The position numbers and the translations under genes are program-made. This document shows, in pieces, positions 1 through 12,814 of a DNA stretch of 64,000 nt (position 1 is the first letter of the stretch; every line of letters starts with the position of its first letter). The notes under the pieces were generated by a model. It was not told where the DNA came from. It did not search any database and worked only from the letters and a program-made list of their open reading frames with translations. This stretch comes from Megascapheus bottae (Eukaryota > Chordata > Mammalia > Rodentia > Geomyidae). The stretch covers positions 1 to 64,000 of the forward strand of contig JANJXV010001782.1 in the NCBI GenBank assembly GCA_024803745.1, written 5' to 3'.

Positions 1-3000
1 GGAGGTGTGTGAAGTCAAAATGGAGGTGTGTGAAGTCAAAGAATGGAGGTGTTTGAAGTCATAGAATGTTGGTTTTTGAAGACACAGAATGGAGGTGTGT
101 GAAGTCATAGAATGGAGGTGTGTGAAGTCAGATTGGAGGTGTGTGATGTAACAGAATGGAGGTGTGTCAACTCAGAAAGGAGGTGTGTGAAGTCATAGAA
201 TGGAGTTGTGTGAAGTCATAGAATGGAGGTGTGTGAAATCATAGAATGGAGGTGTGTGAAGTCACAGAAATGATGTGTTTGAAGTCAATATTTAAGTGTG
301 TGAAGACAGAATGGAGTTGTGTGAAGTCATAGAAAGGAGGTGTGTGAAGTCACAGAATGGAGGTGTGTGAAGTCACAGAATGGAGGTGTGTGAACTCAGA
401 ATGGAGGTGTGTGAATTCACAGAAGGGAGGTTTGTGAAGTCATAGAATGGATGTTTCTGAAGTAAGAATGAATTTGTGTGAAGTCATAGAATGGAGGTGG
501 GTGAAGTCAAAATGCAGGTGTGTGAAGTCAAACAATGGAGGTGTGTGAAGTCACAGAATGGAAGTGTGTGAAGTCAAAATGGAGGTGTTTGAAGTCAGAG
601 AATGGACGTGTGTGAAGTCAAAGAATGGACGTGTGTGAAGTCAAAATTGTGGTGTGTGAAGTCACAAATGAAGATGTGTGAAATCACAGAATGGAGGTGT
701 GTGAAGTCAAAATGGAGGTGTGTGAAGTCAAAGAATGGATTTGTTTGAAGTCATAGAATGGAGGTGTGTGAAGTCATAGATTGGAAGCGTGTGAAGTCAT
801 AGAATGGAGGTGTGTGAAGTCATAGATTGAAGGTGTGTGGAAGTCACAGTATGGAGGTGTGTGAAGTCACAGAAAGGAGGTGTGTGAAATCACAGAATGG
901 AGTTGTGTGAAGTCACAATGGAGGTGTGTGAAGTCATAGAATGGAGGTGTGTGAAGTCACAGAATGGAGGTGTGTGAAGTCACAGTATGGAGGTGTGTCA
1001 ACTCAGATTTGAGGTGTGTGAAGTCACAGAATGGAGGTGTGTGAAGTCAAAGAAGGAGGTGTCTGAAGTCACAGAATGGAGTTGTGTGAAGACACAGAAT
1101 GGAGGTGTGTGAACTCAGAGAGGAGGTGTGTGAAGTCACAGAATGGAAGTGTGTGAAGTCATAGAATGGATGTGTGTGAAGTCATAGAATGGAGGTGTGT
1201 GAAATCAAAGAATGGAGGTTTGTGAAGTCACAAAATGGATTGTGTGAGAAATCATAGAATGGAGATGTGTGAAGTCACAGAATGGAGGTGTGTAAAGTTA
1301 CAGAGTGGAGGTGTGTGAAGTCACAGAATGGAGTTTTGTGTGAAGTGACAGAATGGAGGTGTGTGAAGTCACAGAATGCAGGTGTGTGAAGTCAGAATAC
1401 AGGTGTGCGAAGTCATAGAATGGAGGTGTGTGAAGTCAGATGGAGGTGTGTAAACTCATAGAATGGAGGTGTATGAAGTCACAATGGAGGTGTGGGAAGT
1501 CACAGAATGGATGGGTAAGAACTCAGAAAGGAGGTGTGTGAAGTCTTAGAATGGAGGTCTGTGAAGTCATAGAATGGATGTGTGTGAAATCATAGAATGG
1601 AGGTGTGTGATTTCACATAATTGAGGTGTGTGAATTCAGAATGGAGGTGTGTGAAGTCAGAATGGAGGTGTGTGAATTCAGAGAATGGAGGTGTGTGAAG
1701 GCACAATGCAGGTGTGTGAACTCATAGAATGGAGGTGTGTGAAGTCACAATGTAGGTTTCTGAAGTCATAGAATGGAGGTGTGTGAAGTCATAGAATGGA
1801 GGTGTGTGAAGTCACAGAATGGAGGTGTCTGATGTCATAGAATGGAGGTGTGTGAAGTCACAGAATGGAGGTTTGTGAAGGCATAGAATGGAGGTGTGTG
1901 AAGTCATAGAATGTAGGTGTGTGAAGTCATAGAATGGAGGTGTGTGAAGTCACAGAATGGAGGTGTGTGAAGTCACAGTATGGAAGTGTGTGAACTCAGA
2001 TTTGAGGTGTGTGAAGTCACAGAATGGAGGTGTGTGAAGTCATAGAATGGAAGTGTGTGAAGTCATAGAATGGAGGTGTGTGAAGCCAGAATGGAGGTGT
2101 GTGAAGTCACAGAATGGAGGTGTGTGAACTCAGAATGGAGGTGTGTGAAGTCACAGAATGGAGATTTGTGAAGTCATAGAATGGAGGTGTGTGAAGTCAT
2201 AGAAAGGATGTTGCTGAAGTAAGAATGAAGGTGTGTGAAGTCACAGAATGGAGGGGTCTGAAGTCATAGAATGGATGTTGCTGAAGTAAGAATGAAGGTG
2301 TGTGAACTCATAGAATGGAGGTGTGTGAACTCATAGAATGGAGGTGTGTGAATTCATGGAACGGAGCTGTGTGGAGTCAAAGAATTGAGGTGTATGATAT
2401 CAAACAATGGAAGTGTGTGAAGTCATAGAATGGAGGTGTGTGAAGTCAGAATAGAGGTGTGTGAAGTCATAGAATGGAGGTGTGTGAAGTCAGAATGGAG
2501 CTGTGTGAACTCATAGAACGGAGGTGTGTGAAGTCACAATGGAGATGTGTGAAGTCATAGAATGGTGGTTTTTGAATTCACAGAATGGAGATGTGTGAAG
2601 TCAGACTGGAGGTATGTGAAGTCACAGAATGGAGGTGTGTCAACTCAGAAAGGAGGTATGTGAAGTCATAGAATGGAGGTGTGTGAAGTCAAAGAATGGA
2701 GGTGTGGGAAATCATAGAATAGAAATGTGTGAAGTCACAGAATTGAGGTGTGTGAAGTCAGCATGCAGGTGTGTGTATTCAGAATGGAGGTGTGTGAAGT
2801 CAGAGACTGGAATTGTGTGAAGTCACAATGCAGGTGTGTGAACTGATAGAACGTAGGTGTGTGAAGTCACAATGTAGGTGTGTGAAGTCAGAATGGAGGT
2901 GTGTGAAGTCATAGAATGGAGGTGTGTGAAGTCACAATATGGAGGTGTGTGAAGTCATATAATGGAGGTGTGTGAAGTCACAGAATGGAGGTGTGTGAAC

Positions 3001-3048
3001 TCACAATGGAGGTGTGTGAAGTCACAGAATGGACGTGTGTGAAGTCAT
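1..3048. repeat. Left mosaic segment sharing blocks with later HORs
   Basis: This segment continues off the left edge and is a patchwork. Positions ~241-680 match ~4,114-4,553 at a constant shift of 3,873 (markers: AAATGATG at 268 and 4,141; GTCACAAATG at 661 and 4,534). Positions ~930-3,240 match ~20,628-22,890 at a shift of 19,698 (marker GTCAACTC at 997 and 20,695). The shift drops by 46 bp near 2,930, where two monomers are present here but absent there. The 993-bp nested period of the 4,254-bp HOR is also visible (CAGATTT at 1,004 and 1,997). No coding potential beyond spurious repeat-derived frames. Confidence 0.85.
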
Positions 3049-4560
3049 AGAATGGAGATGTGTGAAGTCACAGAGTGGAGGTGTGTGAAATCGTGGAATG
3101 GAGGTGTGTGAAGTCAGAGAATCGAGGTGTGTGAAGTCACAGAATGGAGGTGTGTGAACTCACAATGGAGGTGAGTGAAGTCACAGAATGGAGGTGTGTG
3201 AAGTAATAGAATGGAAGTGTGTGAAGTCATAGAATGTAGGTGTGTGATGTCAGAATGGAGGGGTGTGAAGTCACAGAATGGAGGTATGTGACGTCATAAA
3301 TGTTGGTGTGTGAAGTCATAGAATGGAGGTGTGTGAAGTCATAGAATGGAGGTGTGTGAAGTCTTAGAATGGAGGTGTGTGAAGTCACAGAAGGCAGGTG
3401 TGTGAAGTCACAGAATGGAATTGTGTGAAGTCACAATGGATGTGTGTGAAGTCATAGAATGGAGGTGTGTGAAATCAAAGAATGGAGGTATGTTAAGTCA
3501 TAGAATGGATTGTGTGTGAAATCATAGAATGGAGGTGTGTGAAGTCACAGAATTGAGGTGTGTAAAGTCACAGAGTGGAGGTGTGTGAAGTCACAGAATG
3601 GAGTTGTGTGTGAAGTCAAAGAATGGAGGTGTGAAGTCACAGAATGTAGGTGTTTGATGTTAGAATGGAGGTGTGTGAAGTCACAGAATGGAGGTATGTG
3701 ACGTCATAAATGTTGGTGTGTGAAGTCATAGAATGGAGGTGTGAAGTCATAGAATGGAGGTGTGTGAAGTCATAGAATGGAGGTGTGTGAAGTCACAGAA
3801 GGCAGGTGTGTGAAGTCACAGAATACAGTTGTGTGAAGTCATGGAATGTAGTTGTGTGAAGTCAGAATGCAGGTGTGTGAAGTCATAGAATGGAGGTGTG
3901 TGAAGTCATAGAATGGAGGTGTGTGAAGTCATAGATTGGAAGTGTGTGAAGTCAAAGAATGGAGGTGTGTGAAGTCCTAGTTTGAAGGTGTGTGGAAGTC
4001 ATAGTATGGAGGTGTGTGAAGTCAAAGAATGGAAGTGTGTGAAGTCAAAATTGAGGTGTGTGAAGTCACAGAATGGAGTTGTGTGAAGTCATAGAATGGA
4101 GGTGTGTGAAATCATAGAATGGAGTTGTGTGAAGTCACAGAAATGATGTGTTTGAAGTCAATATTTAAGTGTGTGAAGATAGAATGGAGTTGTGTGAAGT
4201 CATAGAAAGGAGGTGTGTGAAGTCACAGAATGGAGGTGTGTGAAGTCACAGAATGGAGGTGTGTGAACTCAGAATGGAGGTGTGTGAATTCACAGAAGGG
4301 AGGTTTGTGAAGTCATAGAATGGATGTTTCTGAAGTAACAATGAATGTGTGTGAAGTCATAGAATGGAGATGTGTGAAGTCAAAATGCAGGTGTGTGAAG
4401 TCAAACAATGGAGGTGTGTGAAGTCACAGAATGGAAGTGTGTGAAGTCAAAATGGAGGTGTTTGAAGTCAGAGAATGGAGGTGTGTGAAGTCAAAGAATG
4501 GACGTGTGTGAAGTCAATATTGTGGTGTGTGAAGTCACAAATGAAGATGTGTGAAATCAA
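3049..4560. repeat. 1,512-bp HOR, copy 1
   Basis: First copy of a tandem duplication of about 67 monomers. It aligns with the next block at a constant shift of 1,512: CACAGAGTGG followed by GAAATCGTGG near 3,070 and 4,582, and AAATGATG at 4,141 and 5,653. Inside it, a ~200-bp piece containing TGACGTCATAAATGTTGG occurs twice about 410 bp apart (CRE octamers at 3,289 and 3,699), so the unit is itself composite. Its left part overlaps in sequence with the end of the 4,254-bp HOR. Confidence 0.88.
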
Positions 4561-6072
4561 AGAATGGAGATGTGTGAAGTCACAGAGTGGAGGTGTGTGA
4601 AATCGTGGAATGGAGGTGTGTGATGTCAGAGAATCGAGGTGTGTGAAGTCACAGAATGGAGGTGTGTGAACTCACAATGGAGGTGAGTGAAGTCACAGAA
4701 TGGAGGTGTGTGAAGTAATAGAATGGAAGTGTGTGAAGTCATAGAATGTAGGTGTGTGATGTCAGAATGGAGGGGTGTGAAGTCACAGAATGGAGGTATG
4801 TGACGTCATAAATGTTGGTGTGTGAAGTCATAGAATGGAGGTGTGTGAAGTCATAGAATGGAGGTGTGTGAAGTCTTAGAATGGAGGTGTGTGAAGTCAC
4901 AGAAGGCAGGTGTGTGAAGTCACAGAATGGAATTGTGTGAAGTCACAATGGAGGTGTGTGAAGTCATAGAATGGAGGTGTGTGAAATCAAAGAATGGAGG
5001 TATGTTAAGTCATGGAATGGATTGTGTGTGAAATCATAGAATGGAGGTGTGTGAAGTCACAGAATTGAGGTGTGTAAAGTCACAGAGTGGAGGTGTGTGA
5101 AGTCACAGAATGGAGTTGTGTGTGAAGTCAAAGAATGGAGGTGTGAAGTCACAGAATGTAGGTGTTTGATGTTAGAATGGAGGTGTGTGAAGTCACAGAA
5201 TGGAGGTATGTGACGTCATAAATGTTGGTGTGTGAAGTCATAGAATGGAGGTGTGAAGTCATAGAATGGAGGTGTGTGAAGTCATAGAATGGAGGTGTGT
5301 GAAGTCACAGAAGGCAGGTGTGTGAAGTCACAGAATACAGTTGTGTGAAGTCATGGAATGTAGTTGTGTGAAGTCAGAATGCAGGTGTGTGAAGTCATAG
5401 AATGGAGGTGTGTGAAGTCATAGAATGGAGGTGTGTGAAGTCATAGATTGGAAGTGTGTGAAGTCAAAGAATGGAGGTGTGTGAAGTCATAGTTTGAAGG
5501 TGTGTGGAAGTCATAGTATGGAGGTGTGTGAAGTCAAAGAATGGAAGTGTGTGAAGTCAAAATTGAGGTGTGTGAAGTCACAGAATGGAGTTGTGTGAAG
5601 TCATAGAATGGAGGTGTGTGAAATCATAGAATGGAGTTGTGTGAAGTCACAGAAATGATGTGTTTGAAGTCAATATTTAAGTGTGTGAAGATAGAATGGA
5701 GTTGTGTGAAGTCATAGAAAGGAGGTGTGTGAAGTCACAGAATGGAGGTGTGTGAAGTCACAGAATGGAGGTGTGTGAACTCAGAATGGAGGTGTGTGAA
5801 TTCACAGAAGGGAGGTTTGTGAAGTCATAGAATGGATGTTTCTGAAGTAACAATGAATGTGTGTGAAGTCATAGAATGGAGATGTGTGAAGTCAAAATGC
5901 AGGTGTGTGAAGTCAAACAATGGAGGTGTGTGAAGTCACAGAATGGAAGTGTGTGAAGTCAAAATGGAGGTGTTTGAAGTCAGAGAATGGAGGTGTGTGA
6001 AGTCAAAGAATGGACGTGTGTGAAGTCAAAATTGTGGTGTGTGAAGTCACAAATGAAGATGTGTGAAATCAC
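4561..6072. repeat. 1,512-bp HOR, copy 2
   Basis: Second tandem copy, nearly identical to copy 1; I saw only scattered single-base differences, for example GATGTCAG near 4,623 against GAAGTCAG near 3,110. The CRE-bearing monomers recur at 4,801 and 5,211, exactly 1,512 bp after those of copy 1. The linker from 6,073 to 6,234 is ordinary monomers that resemble the stretch about 1,836 bp downstream (GTCAAACATTGG at 6,181 and GTCAAATATTGG at 8,017). Confidence 0.88.
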
Positions 6073-6234
6073 AGAATGGAGGTGTGTGAAGTCAAAATGG
6101 AGGTGTGTGAAGTCAAAGAATGGACTTGTTTGAAGTCATAGAATGGAGGTGTATGAAGTCATGGAATGGAGGTTTGTGAAGTCAAACATTGGAAGTGTGT
6201 GAAGTTACAGAATGGAGGTGTGTGAAGTCATAGA

Positions 6235-9200
6235 ATGGAGGTGTGTGAAGTCATAGAATGGAGGTGTGTGAAGTCATAGATTGGAAGCGTGTGAAGTCAT
6301 AGAATGGAGGTGTGTGAAGTCATAGATTGAAGGTGTGTGGAAGTCACAGTATGGAGGCGTGTGAAGTCACAGAAAGGAGGTGTGTGCAATCAGAGAATGG
6401 AGTTGTGTGAAGTCACAATGGAGGTGTGTGAAGTCATAGAATGGAGGTGTGTGAAATCAAAGAATGGAGGTTTGTGAAGTCATAGAATGGATTGTGTGAG
6501 AAATCATAGAATGGAGGTGTGTGAAGTCACAGTATGGAGGTGTGTGAACTCAGATTTGAGGTGTGTGAAGTCACAGAATGGAGGTGTGTGAAGTCAAAGA
6601 AGGAGGTGTCTGAAGTCACAGAATGCAGGTGTGTGAAGACACAGAATGGAGGTGTGTGAACTCAGAGAGGAGGTGTGTGAAGTCACAGAATGGAGGTGTG
6701 TGAAGTCAGAATGGAGGTGTGTGAAGTCACAGAATGGAGGTGTGTGAACTCAGAATGGAGGTGTGTGAAGTCACAGAATGGAGGTTTGTGAAGTCATAGA
6801 ATGGAGGTGTGTGAAGTCAAAGAAGGAGGTGTCTGAAGTCACAGAATGCAGGTGTGTGAAGACACAGAATGGAGGTGTGTGAACTCAGAGAGGAGGTGTG
6901 TGAAGTCACAGAATGGAGGTGTGTGAAGTCAGAATGGAGGTGTGTGAAGTCACAGAATGGAGGTGTGTGAACTCAGAATGGAGGTGTGTGAAGTCACAGA
7001 ATGGAGGTTTGTGAAGTCATAGAATGGAGGTGTGTGAAGTCATAGAAAGGATGTTGCTGAAGTAAGAATGAAGGTATGTGAAGTCACAGAATGGAGGGGT
7101 CTGAAGTCATAGAATGGATGTTGCTGAAGTAAGAATGAAGGTGTGTGAACTCATAGAATGGAGGTGTGTGAACTCATAGAATGGAGGTGTGTGAATTCAT
7201 GGAACGGAGTTGTGTGAAGTCAAAGAATGGAGGTGTATGATATCAAACAATGGAAGTGTGTGAAGTCATAGAATGGAGGTGTGTGAAGTCAGAATAGAAG
7301 TGTGTGAAGTCATAGAATGGAGGTGTGTGAAATCAAAGAATGGAGGTATGTTAAGTCATAGAATGGATTGTGTGTGAAATCATAGAATGGAGGTGTGTGA
7401 AGTCACAGAATTGAGGTGTGTAAAGTCACAGAGTGGAGGTGTGTGAAGTCACAGAATGGAGTTGTGTGTGAAGTCAAAGAATGGAGGTGTGTGAAGTCAC
7501 AGAATGTAGGTGTTTGATGTCAGAATGGAGGTGTGTGAAGTCACAGAATGGAGGTATGTGACGTCATAAATGTTGGTGTGTGAAGTCATAGAATGGAGGT
7601 GTGAAGTCATAGAATGTAGGTGTGTGCAGTCATAGAATGGAGGTGTGTGAAGTCACAGAAGGCAGGTGTGTGAAGTCACAGAATACAGTTGTGTGAAGTC
7701 ATGGAATGTAGTTGTGTGAAGTCAGAATGCAGGTGTGTGAAGTCATAGAATGGAGGTGTGTGAAGTCATAGAATGGAGGAGTGTGAAGTCATAGATTGGA
7801 AGTGTGTGAAGTCAAAGAATGGAGGTGCGTGAAGTCATAGATTGAAGGTGTGTGGAAGTCATAGTATGGAGGTGTGTGAAGTCACAGAAAGGAGGTGTGT
7901 GATGTCACAGAATGGAGGTGTGTGAAGTCAAAATGGAGGTGTGTGAAGTCAAAGAATGGAGGTGTGTGAAGTCATAGAATGGAGGTGTATGAAGTCATGG
8001 AATGGAGGTTTGTGAAGTCAAATATTGGAAGTGTGTGAAGTTACAGAATGGAGGTGTGTGAAGTCATAGTATGGAGTTGGGTGAAGTCATAGAATGGAGG
8101 AGTGTGAAGTCAGAATGGAGATGTGTGAAGTCACATAATGGAGGTGTGTGAAGTCATAGTATGTTGGTGTGTGAAGTCATAGAATGGAGGTGTATGAAGT
8201 CATAGAATGTAGGTGTGTGAAGTCAGAATGCAGGTGTGTGAAGTCATAGAATGCAGGTGTGTGAAGTCATAGAATGGAGGTGTGTGAAGTCATAGATTGT
8301 AAGTGTGTGAAGTCGTAGAATGGAGGTGTGGGAAGTCATAGAATGGAGGTGTGTGAAGTCACAGAAGGGAGGTGTGTGAAGTCACAGAATCGAGTTGTCT
8401 GAAGTCACAATGGAGGTGTGTGAAGTCATAGAATGGAGGTGTGTGAAGTCAGAATAGAGGTGTGCGAAGTCATAGAATAGAGATGTGTGAAGTCAGAATG
8501 AAGCTGTGTGAAGTCTTAGAATGGAGGTGTGTGAAGTCAGAATGGAGGTGTGTGAACTCAAAGAATGGAGGTGTGTGAAGTCACAATGGAGGTGTGTGAA
8601 GTCATAGAATGGGTTTTTTTGCAGTAACAGAATGGAGGTGTGTGAAGTCATAGAATGGAGGTGTGGGAAGTAAAAATGGAGTTTGTGAACTCATAGAATG
8701 AAGGTGTGTGAACTCATAGAATGGAGGTTGTGAAGTCATGGAATGGAGGTGTGTGAAGTCAAAGAATGGAGGTGTGTGAAGTCAAACAATAGAGGTGTGT
8801 GAAGTCAAACAATGGAGGTGTGTGAAGTCACAGAATGGATGTGTGTGAAGTCAAAACGGAGGTGTGTGAAGTCACAAAATGGAGGTGTGTGAAGTCACAG
8901 AATGAAGGTGTGTGAAGTCAAAAAGGTGGTGTGTGAATTCACAAATGGACGTGTGTAAAGTCACAGAATGGAGGTGTGTGAAGTCAAAATGCAGGTGTGT
9001 GAAGTCAAAGAATGGAGGTGTTTGAAGTCATCGAATGGAGGTATGTAAAGTCATGTCATGGAGGTGTGTGAAGTCACACAATGGAGGTGTGTGAAATCAG
9101 AATTGAGGTGTGCTAAGTCATAGAATAGAGGTGTGTGAAGTCAGAATGGAGGTGTGTGAAGTCAAAAAAATGGAGGTGTGTGAAGTCAGAATGGAGGTGT

Positions 9201-12200
9201 GTGAACTCATAGAATGGAGGTATGTGAAGTCACAATGGAGGTGTGTGAAGTCATAGAATGGTAGTATGTGAAGTTACAGAATGGAGGTGTGGAAGTCATA
9301 GAATGGAAGTGTGTGAAGTCAGAAATTGAGGTGTGTGAAGTCACAGAATATAGGTGTGTGAATTCAGAATGGAGGTGTGTGAAGTCATAGAATGGAGGTG
9401 TGTTAAGTCATGGAATGGAGGTGTGTGAAATCATAGAATGGAGGTGTGTGAAGTCACAGAATGGAGGTGTGTGAAGTCAGAATGGAGGTGTGTGAAGTGA
9501 TAGAATTGAGGTGTGTAAAGTCAGAATGGAGGTGTGTGAACACATAGAAGGGAGGTGTGTGAAATAACAATGGAGGTGTGTGAAGTCATGGAATAGAGGT
9601 GCGTGAAGTCACAGAAGGAGGTGTGTGAAGTCATAGAAAGGAGCTGTGTGAATTCAGAATGGAGGTGTGTGAAGTCACAGAATGGAGGTGTGTGAAGTCA
9701 TAGAATGGAGATGTGTGAAGTCACAGAATGGATGTGTGTGAACTCACAATGGAGGTGAGTGAAGTCACAGAATGGAGGTGTGTGAAGTCATAGAATGGAA
9801 GTGTGTGAAGTCATAGAATGTAGGTGTGTGATGTCAGAATGGAGGTGGGTGAAGTCACAGAATGGAGGTTGGTGACGTCATAAATGTTGGTGTGTGAAGT
9901 CATAGAATGGAGGTGTGAAGCCATAGAATGGAGGTGTGAAGTCATAGAATGGAGGTGTGTGAAGTCATAGAATGGAGGTGTGTGAAGTCACAGAAGGGAG
10001 GTGTGTGAAGTCACAGAATGGATGTTGCTGAAGTAAGAATGAAGGTGTGTGAAGTCATAGAATAGAGGTGTCTGAAGTCATAGAATGGATGTTGCTGAAG
10101 TAAGAATGGAGGTGTGTGAACTCATAGAATGGACGTGTGTGAACACATAGAATGGAGGTGTGTGAATTCATGGAACAGAGGTGTGTGAAGTCAAAGAATG
10201 GAGGTGTATGATGTCAAACAATGGAAGTGTGTGAAGTGATAGAATGGAGGTGTGTGAAGTCTTAGAATGGAGGTGTGTGAAGTCATAGAATGGAGGTGTG
10301 TGAAGTCACAGAAGGGAGGTGTGTGAAATTACAGAATGGAGGTGTGTAAAGTCACAGATTGGAGGTGTGTGAAGGCACAGAATTGAGGGGTGTGAAGTCA
10401 AAGAATGGAGGTATGTGAAGTCACAGAATGGAGTGGTGTGAAGTCAGAATAGAGGTGTGCGAAGTCATAGAATGGAGGTGTGTGAAGTCAGAAAGGAGCT
10501 GTGTGAACTCATAGAATGGAGGTGTGTGAAGTCACAATGGAGATGTGTGAAGTCATAGAATGGTGGTTTTTGAAGTCACAGAATGGAGGTGTGTGAAGTC
10601 ATAGAATGGAGGTGTGTGAAGTCAGATTGGAGGTATGTCAAGTCACAGAATGGAGGTGTGTCAACTCAGAAAGGAGGTATGTGAAGTCATAGAATGGAGT
10701 TGTGTGAAGTCAAAGAACGGAGGTGTGGGAAATCATAGAATGGAGGTGTGTGAAGTCACAGAATTGAGGTGTATGAAGTCAGAATGGAGGTGTGTGAATT
10801 CAGAATGGAGGTGTGTGAAGTCATAGAATGGAGGTGTGTGAAGTCATGGAATGGAGGTGTGTGAAATCCAAGAATGGAGGTGTGTGAAATCAAACATTGG
10901 AGGTGTATGAAGTCACAGAATGGAGATGTGTGAAGTCACAGAATGGAAGTGTGTGAAGTCAAAATTGAGGTGTGTGAAGTCACAGAATGGAGGTGTGTGA
11001 AGTCACGGAATATAGGTGTGTGAAGCCAAAATGGAGGTGTGTGAACTCATAGAATAGAGGTGTGTGACCTCATAGAATGGAGGTGTGTGAAGTCATGGAA
11101 TGGAGATGTGTGATATCCAAGAATGGAGGTGTGTGAAATCAAACAATGGAGGTGTATGAAGTCACAGAATGGAGATGTGTGAAGTCACAGAATGGAAGTG
11201 TGTGAAGTCAAAATTGAGGTGTGTGAAGTCACAGAATTGTGGTGTGTGAAGTCAAAATGGAGGTGTGTGAAGTCAAAGAAAGGAGGTGTGTGAAGTCATA
11301 GAATGGAGGTGTATGAAGTCATGGAATTGAGGTTTCTGAAGTCATAGAATGGAGATTTGTGAAGTCATAGAATGGATGTGTGTGAAGTCAGAAGGGAGAT
11401 ATGTGAAGTCACAGAATGCAGGTGTGTGAAGTCAAAGAATGTTGGTGTGTGAAGTCATAGAATGGAGGTGTATGAAGTCATGGAATGGAGGTGTGTGAAG
11501 TCAGAATGCACGTGTGTGAAGTCATAGAATGGAGTTGTGGGAAGTCATAGAATGGAGGTGTGTGAAGTCACAAAATGGAGGTGTGTGAAGTCATAGAATG
11601 GAAATGTGTGAAGTCATGGAATGGACGTGTGTGAAGTCTTAGAATGGAGGTGTGTGAAGTCATAGAATGGAGGTGTGTGAAGTCACAGAAGGGAGGTGTG
11701 TGAAGTCACAGAATGGATGTGGCTGAAGTAATAATGAAGGTGTGTGAAGACATAGAATGGAGGTGTCTGAAGTCATAGAATGCATGTTGCTGAAGTAAGA
11801 ATGGAGGTGTGTGAACTCATAGAATGGAGGTGTGTGAACTCATAGAATGGAGGTGTGAGAATTCATGGAACGAAGGTGTGTGAAGTCAAAGAATGGAGAT
11901 GTGTGAAGTCACAGAAGAGAGGTGTGTGAAGTGAGAGCATCGAGGTGTGTGAATTCACAGAATGGAGTTGTGTGAAGTCACAGAATGGAGGTGTGTGAAG
12001 TCATAGAATGGAAGTGTGTGAAGTCATAGAATGGAGGTGAGTGATGTCAGAATGGAGGTGTGTTAAGTCACAGAATGGAGGTGTGTGACGTCATCAATTT
12101 TGGTGTGTGAAGTCATAGTATGTTGGTGTGAAGTCATAGAATGGAGGTGTTTGAAGTCACAGAATGGAGGTGTGTGTAGTCACAGAAGTCAGGTGTGTGA

Positions 12201-12814
12201 AGTCACAGAATAGAGTTCGGTGAGGTCACAATGGAGGTGTGTGAATTCATAGAATGTAGGTGTGTGAAGTCAAAGAATGGATGTTTGTGAAGTCATAAAT
12301 GGAGGTGTGTGAAATCACAGAATGGAGGTGTGTGTAGTCACAGAGTGGAGGTGTGTAAAGTCACAGAGTGGAGGTTTGTGAAGTCTCAGAATGGAGGTGT
12401 GTGAAGTCATAGAATGGAGGTGTTTGCAGTCATAGAATGTTGGTTTTTGAAGTCACATAATGCAGGTGTGTGAAGTCATAGAATGGAGGTGTGTGAAGTC
12501 AGATTGGAGGGGTGTGAAGTAACAGAATGGAGGTGTGTCAACTCAGAAAGGAGGTGTGTGAAGTCATAGAATGGAGGTGTTTGAAGTCATAGAATGGAGG
12601 TGTGTGAAATCATAGAATGGAGGTGTGTGAAGTCACAGAAATGAGGTGTTTGAAGTCAAATGGAAGTCTATGAAGGCAGAATGGAGGTGTGTGAAGTCAT
12701 AGAATGGAGGTGTGTGAAATCATAGAATGGAGGTGTGTGAATTCACAGAATTGAGGTGTGTGAAGTCAGAATGGAGGTCGGTGAAGTCAGAATGGAGGTG
12801 TGTGAAGTCAGAGG
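6235..12814. repeat. ~6.6-kb HOR, copy 1
   Basis: About 290 monomers, repeated immediately downstream at a shift of 6,580. Marker TTGGAAGCGT lies at 6,281 and 12,861, and the CRE octamer at 7,559 and 14,139. A monomer containing GGGTTTTTTT at 8,611 recurs at 15,168: that shift is 6,557 because copy 2 lacks one 23-bp unit just upstream. The junction with copy 2 lies near GAGGATGGAG at 12,811. This is the largest HOR unit seen in the window and carries a recognisable series of rare monomers, including GATGTTGCTGAAGTAAG (10,021) and GCACGTGTG (near 11,508). Confidence 0.88.
6601..7046. repeat. 223-bp tandem duplication nested in the 6.6-kb HOR
   Basis: AGGAGGTGTCTGAAGTC occurs at 6,601 and again at 6,824, and the ~10 monomers between are repeated with almost no change. 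The same dimer recurs in the next 6.6-kb copy (13,181 and 13,404), so the small duplication arose before the large one. Confidence 0.85.

Noticed and set aside
2629..2820. 63-codon + strand frame (also at 10,635, 22,327, 26,581 and 28,722) as a small gene
   Set aside because: The translation is only the monomer read in successive phases; length depends on chance loss of the recurrent TGA. There is no non-repeat sequence, splice or promoter context.
8611..8640. T-tract as a transposon or poly-A insertion
   Set aside because: Only about seven T, within a monomer that otherwise resumes normally; there is no target-site duplication or element body.
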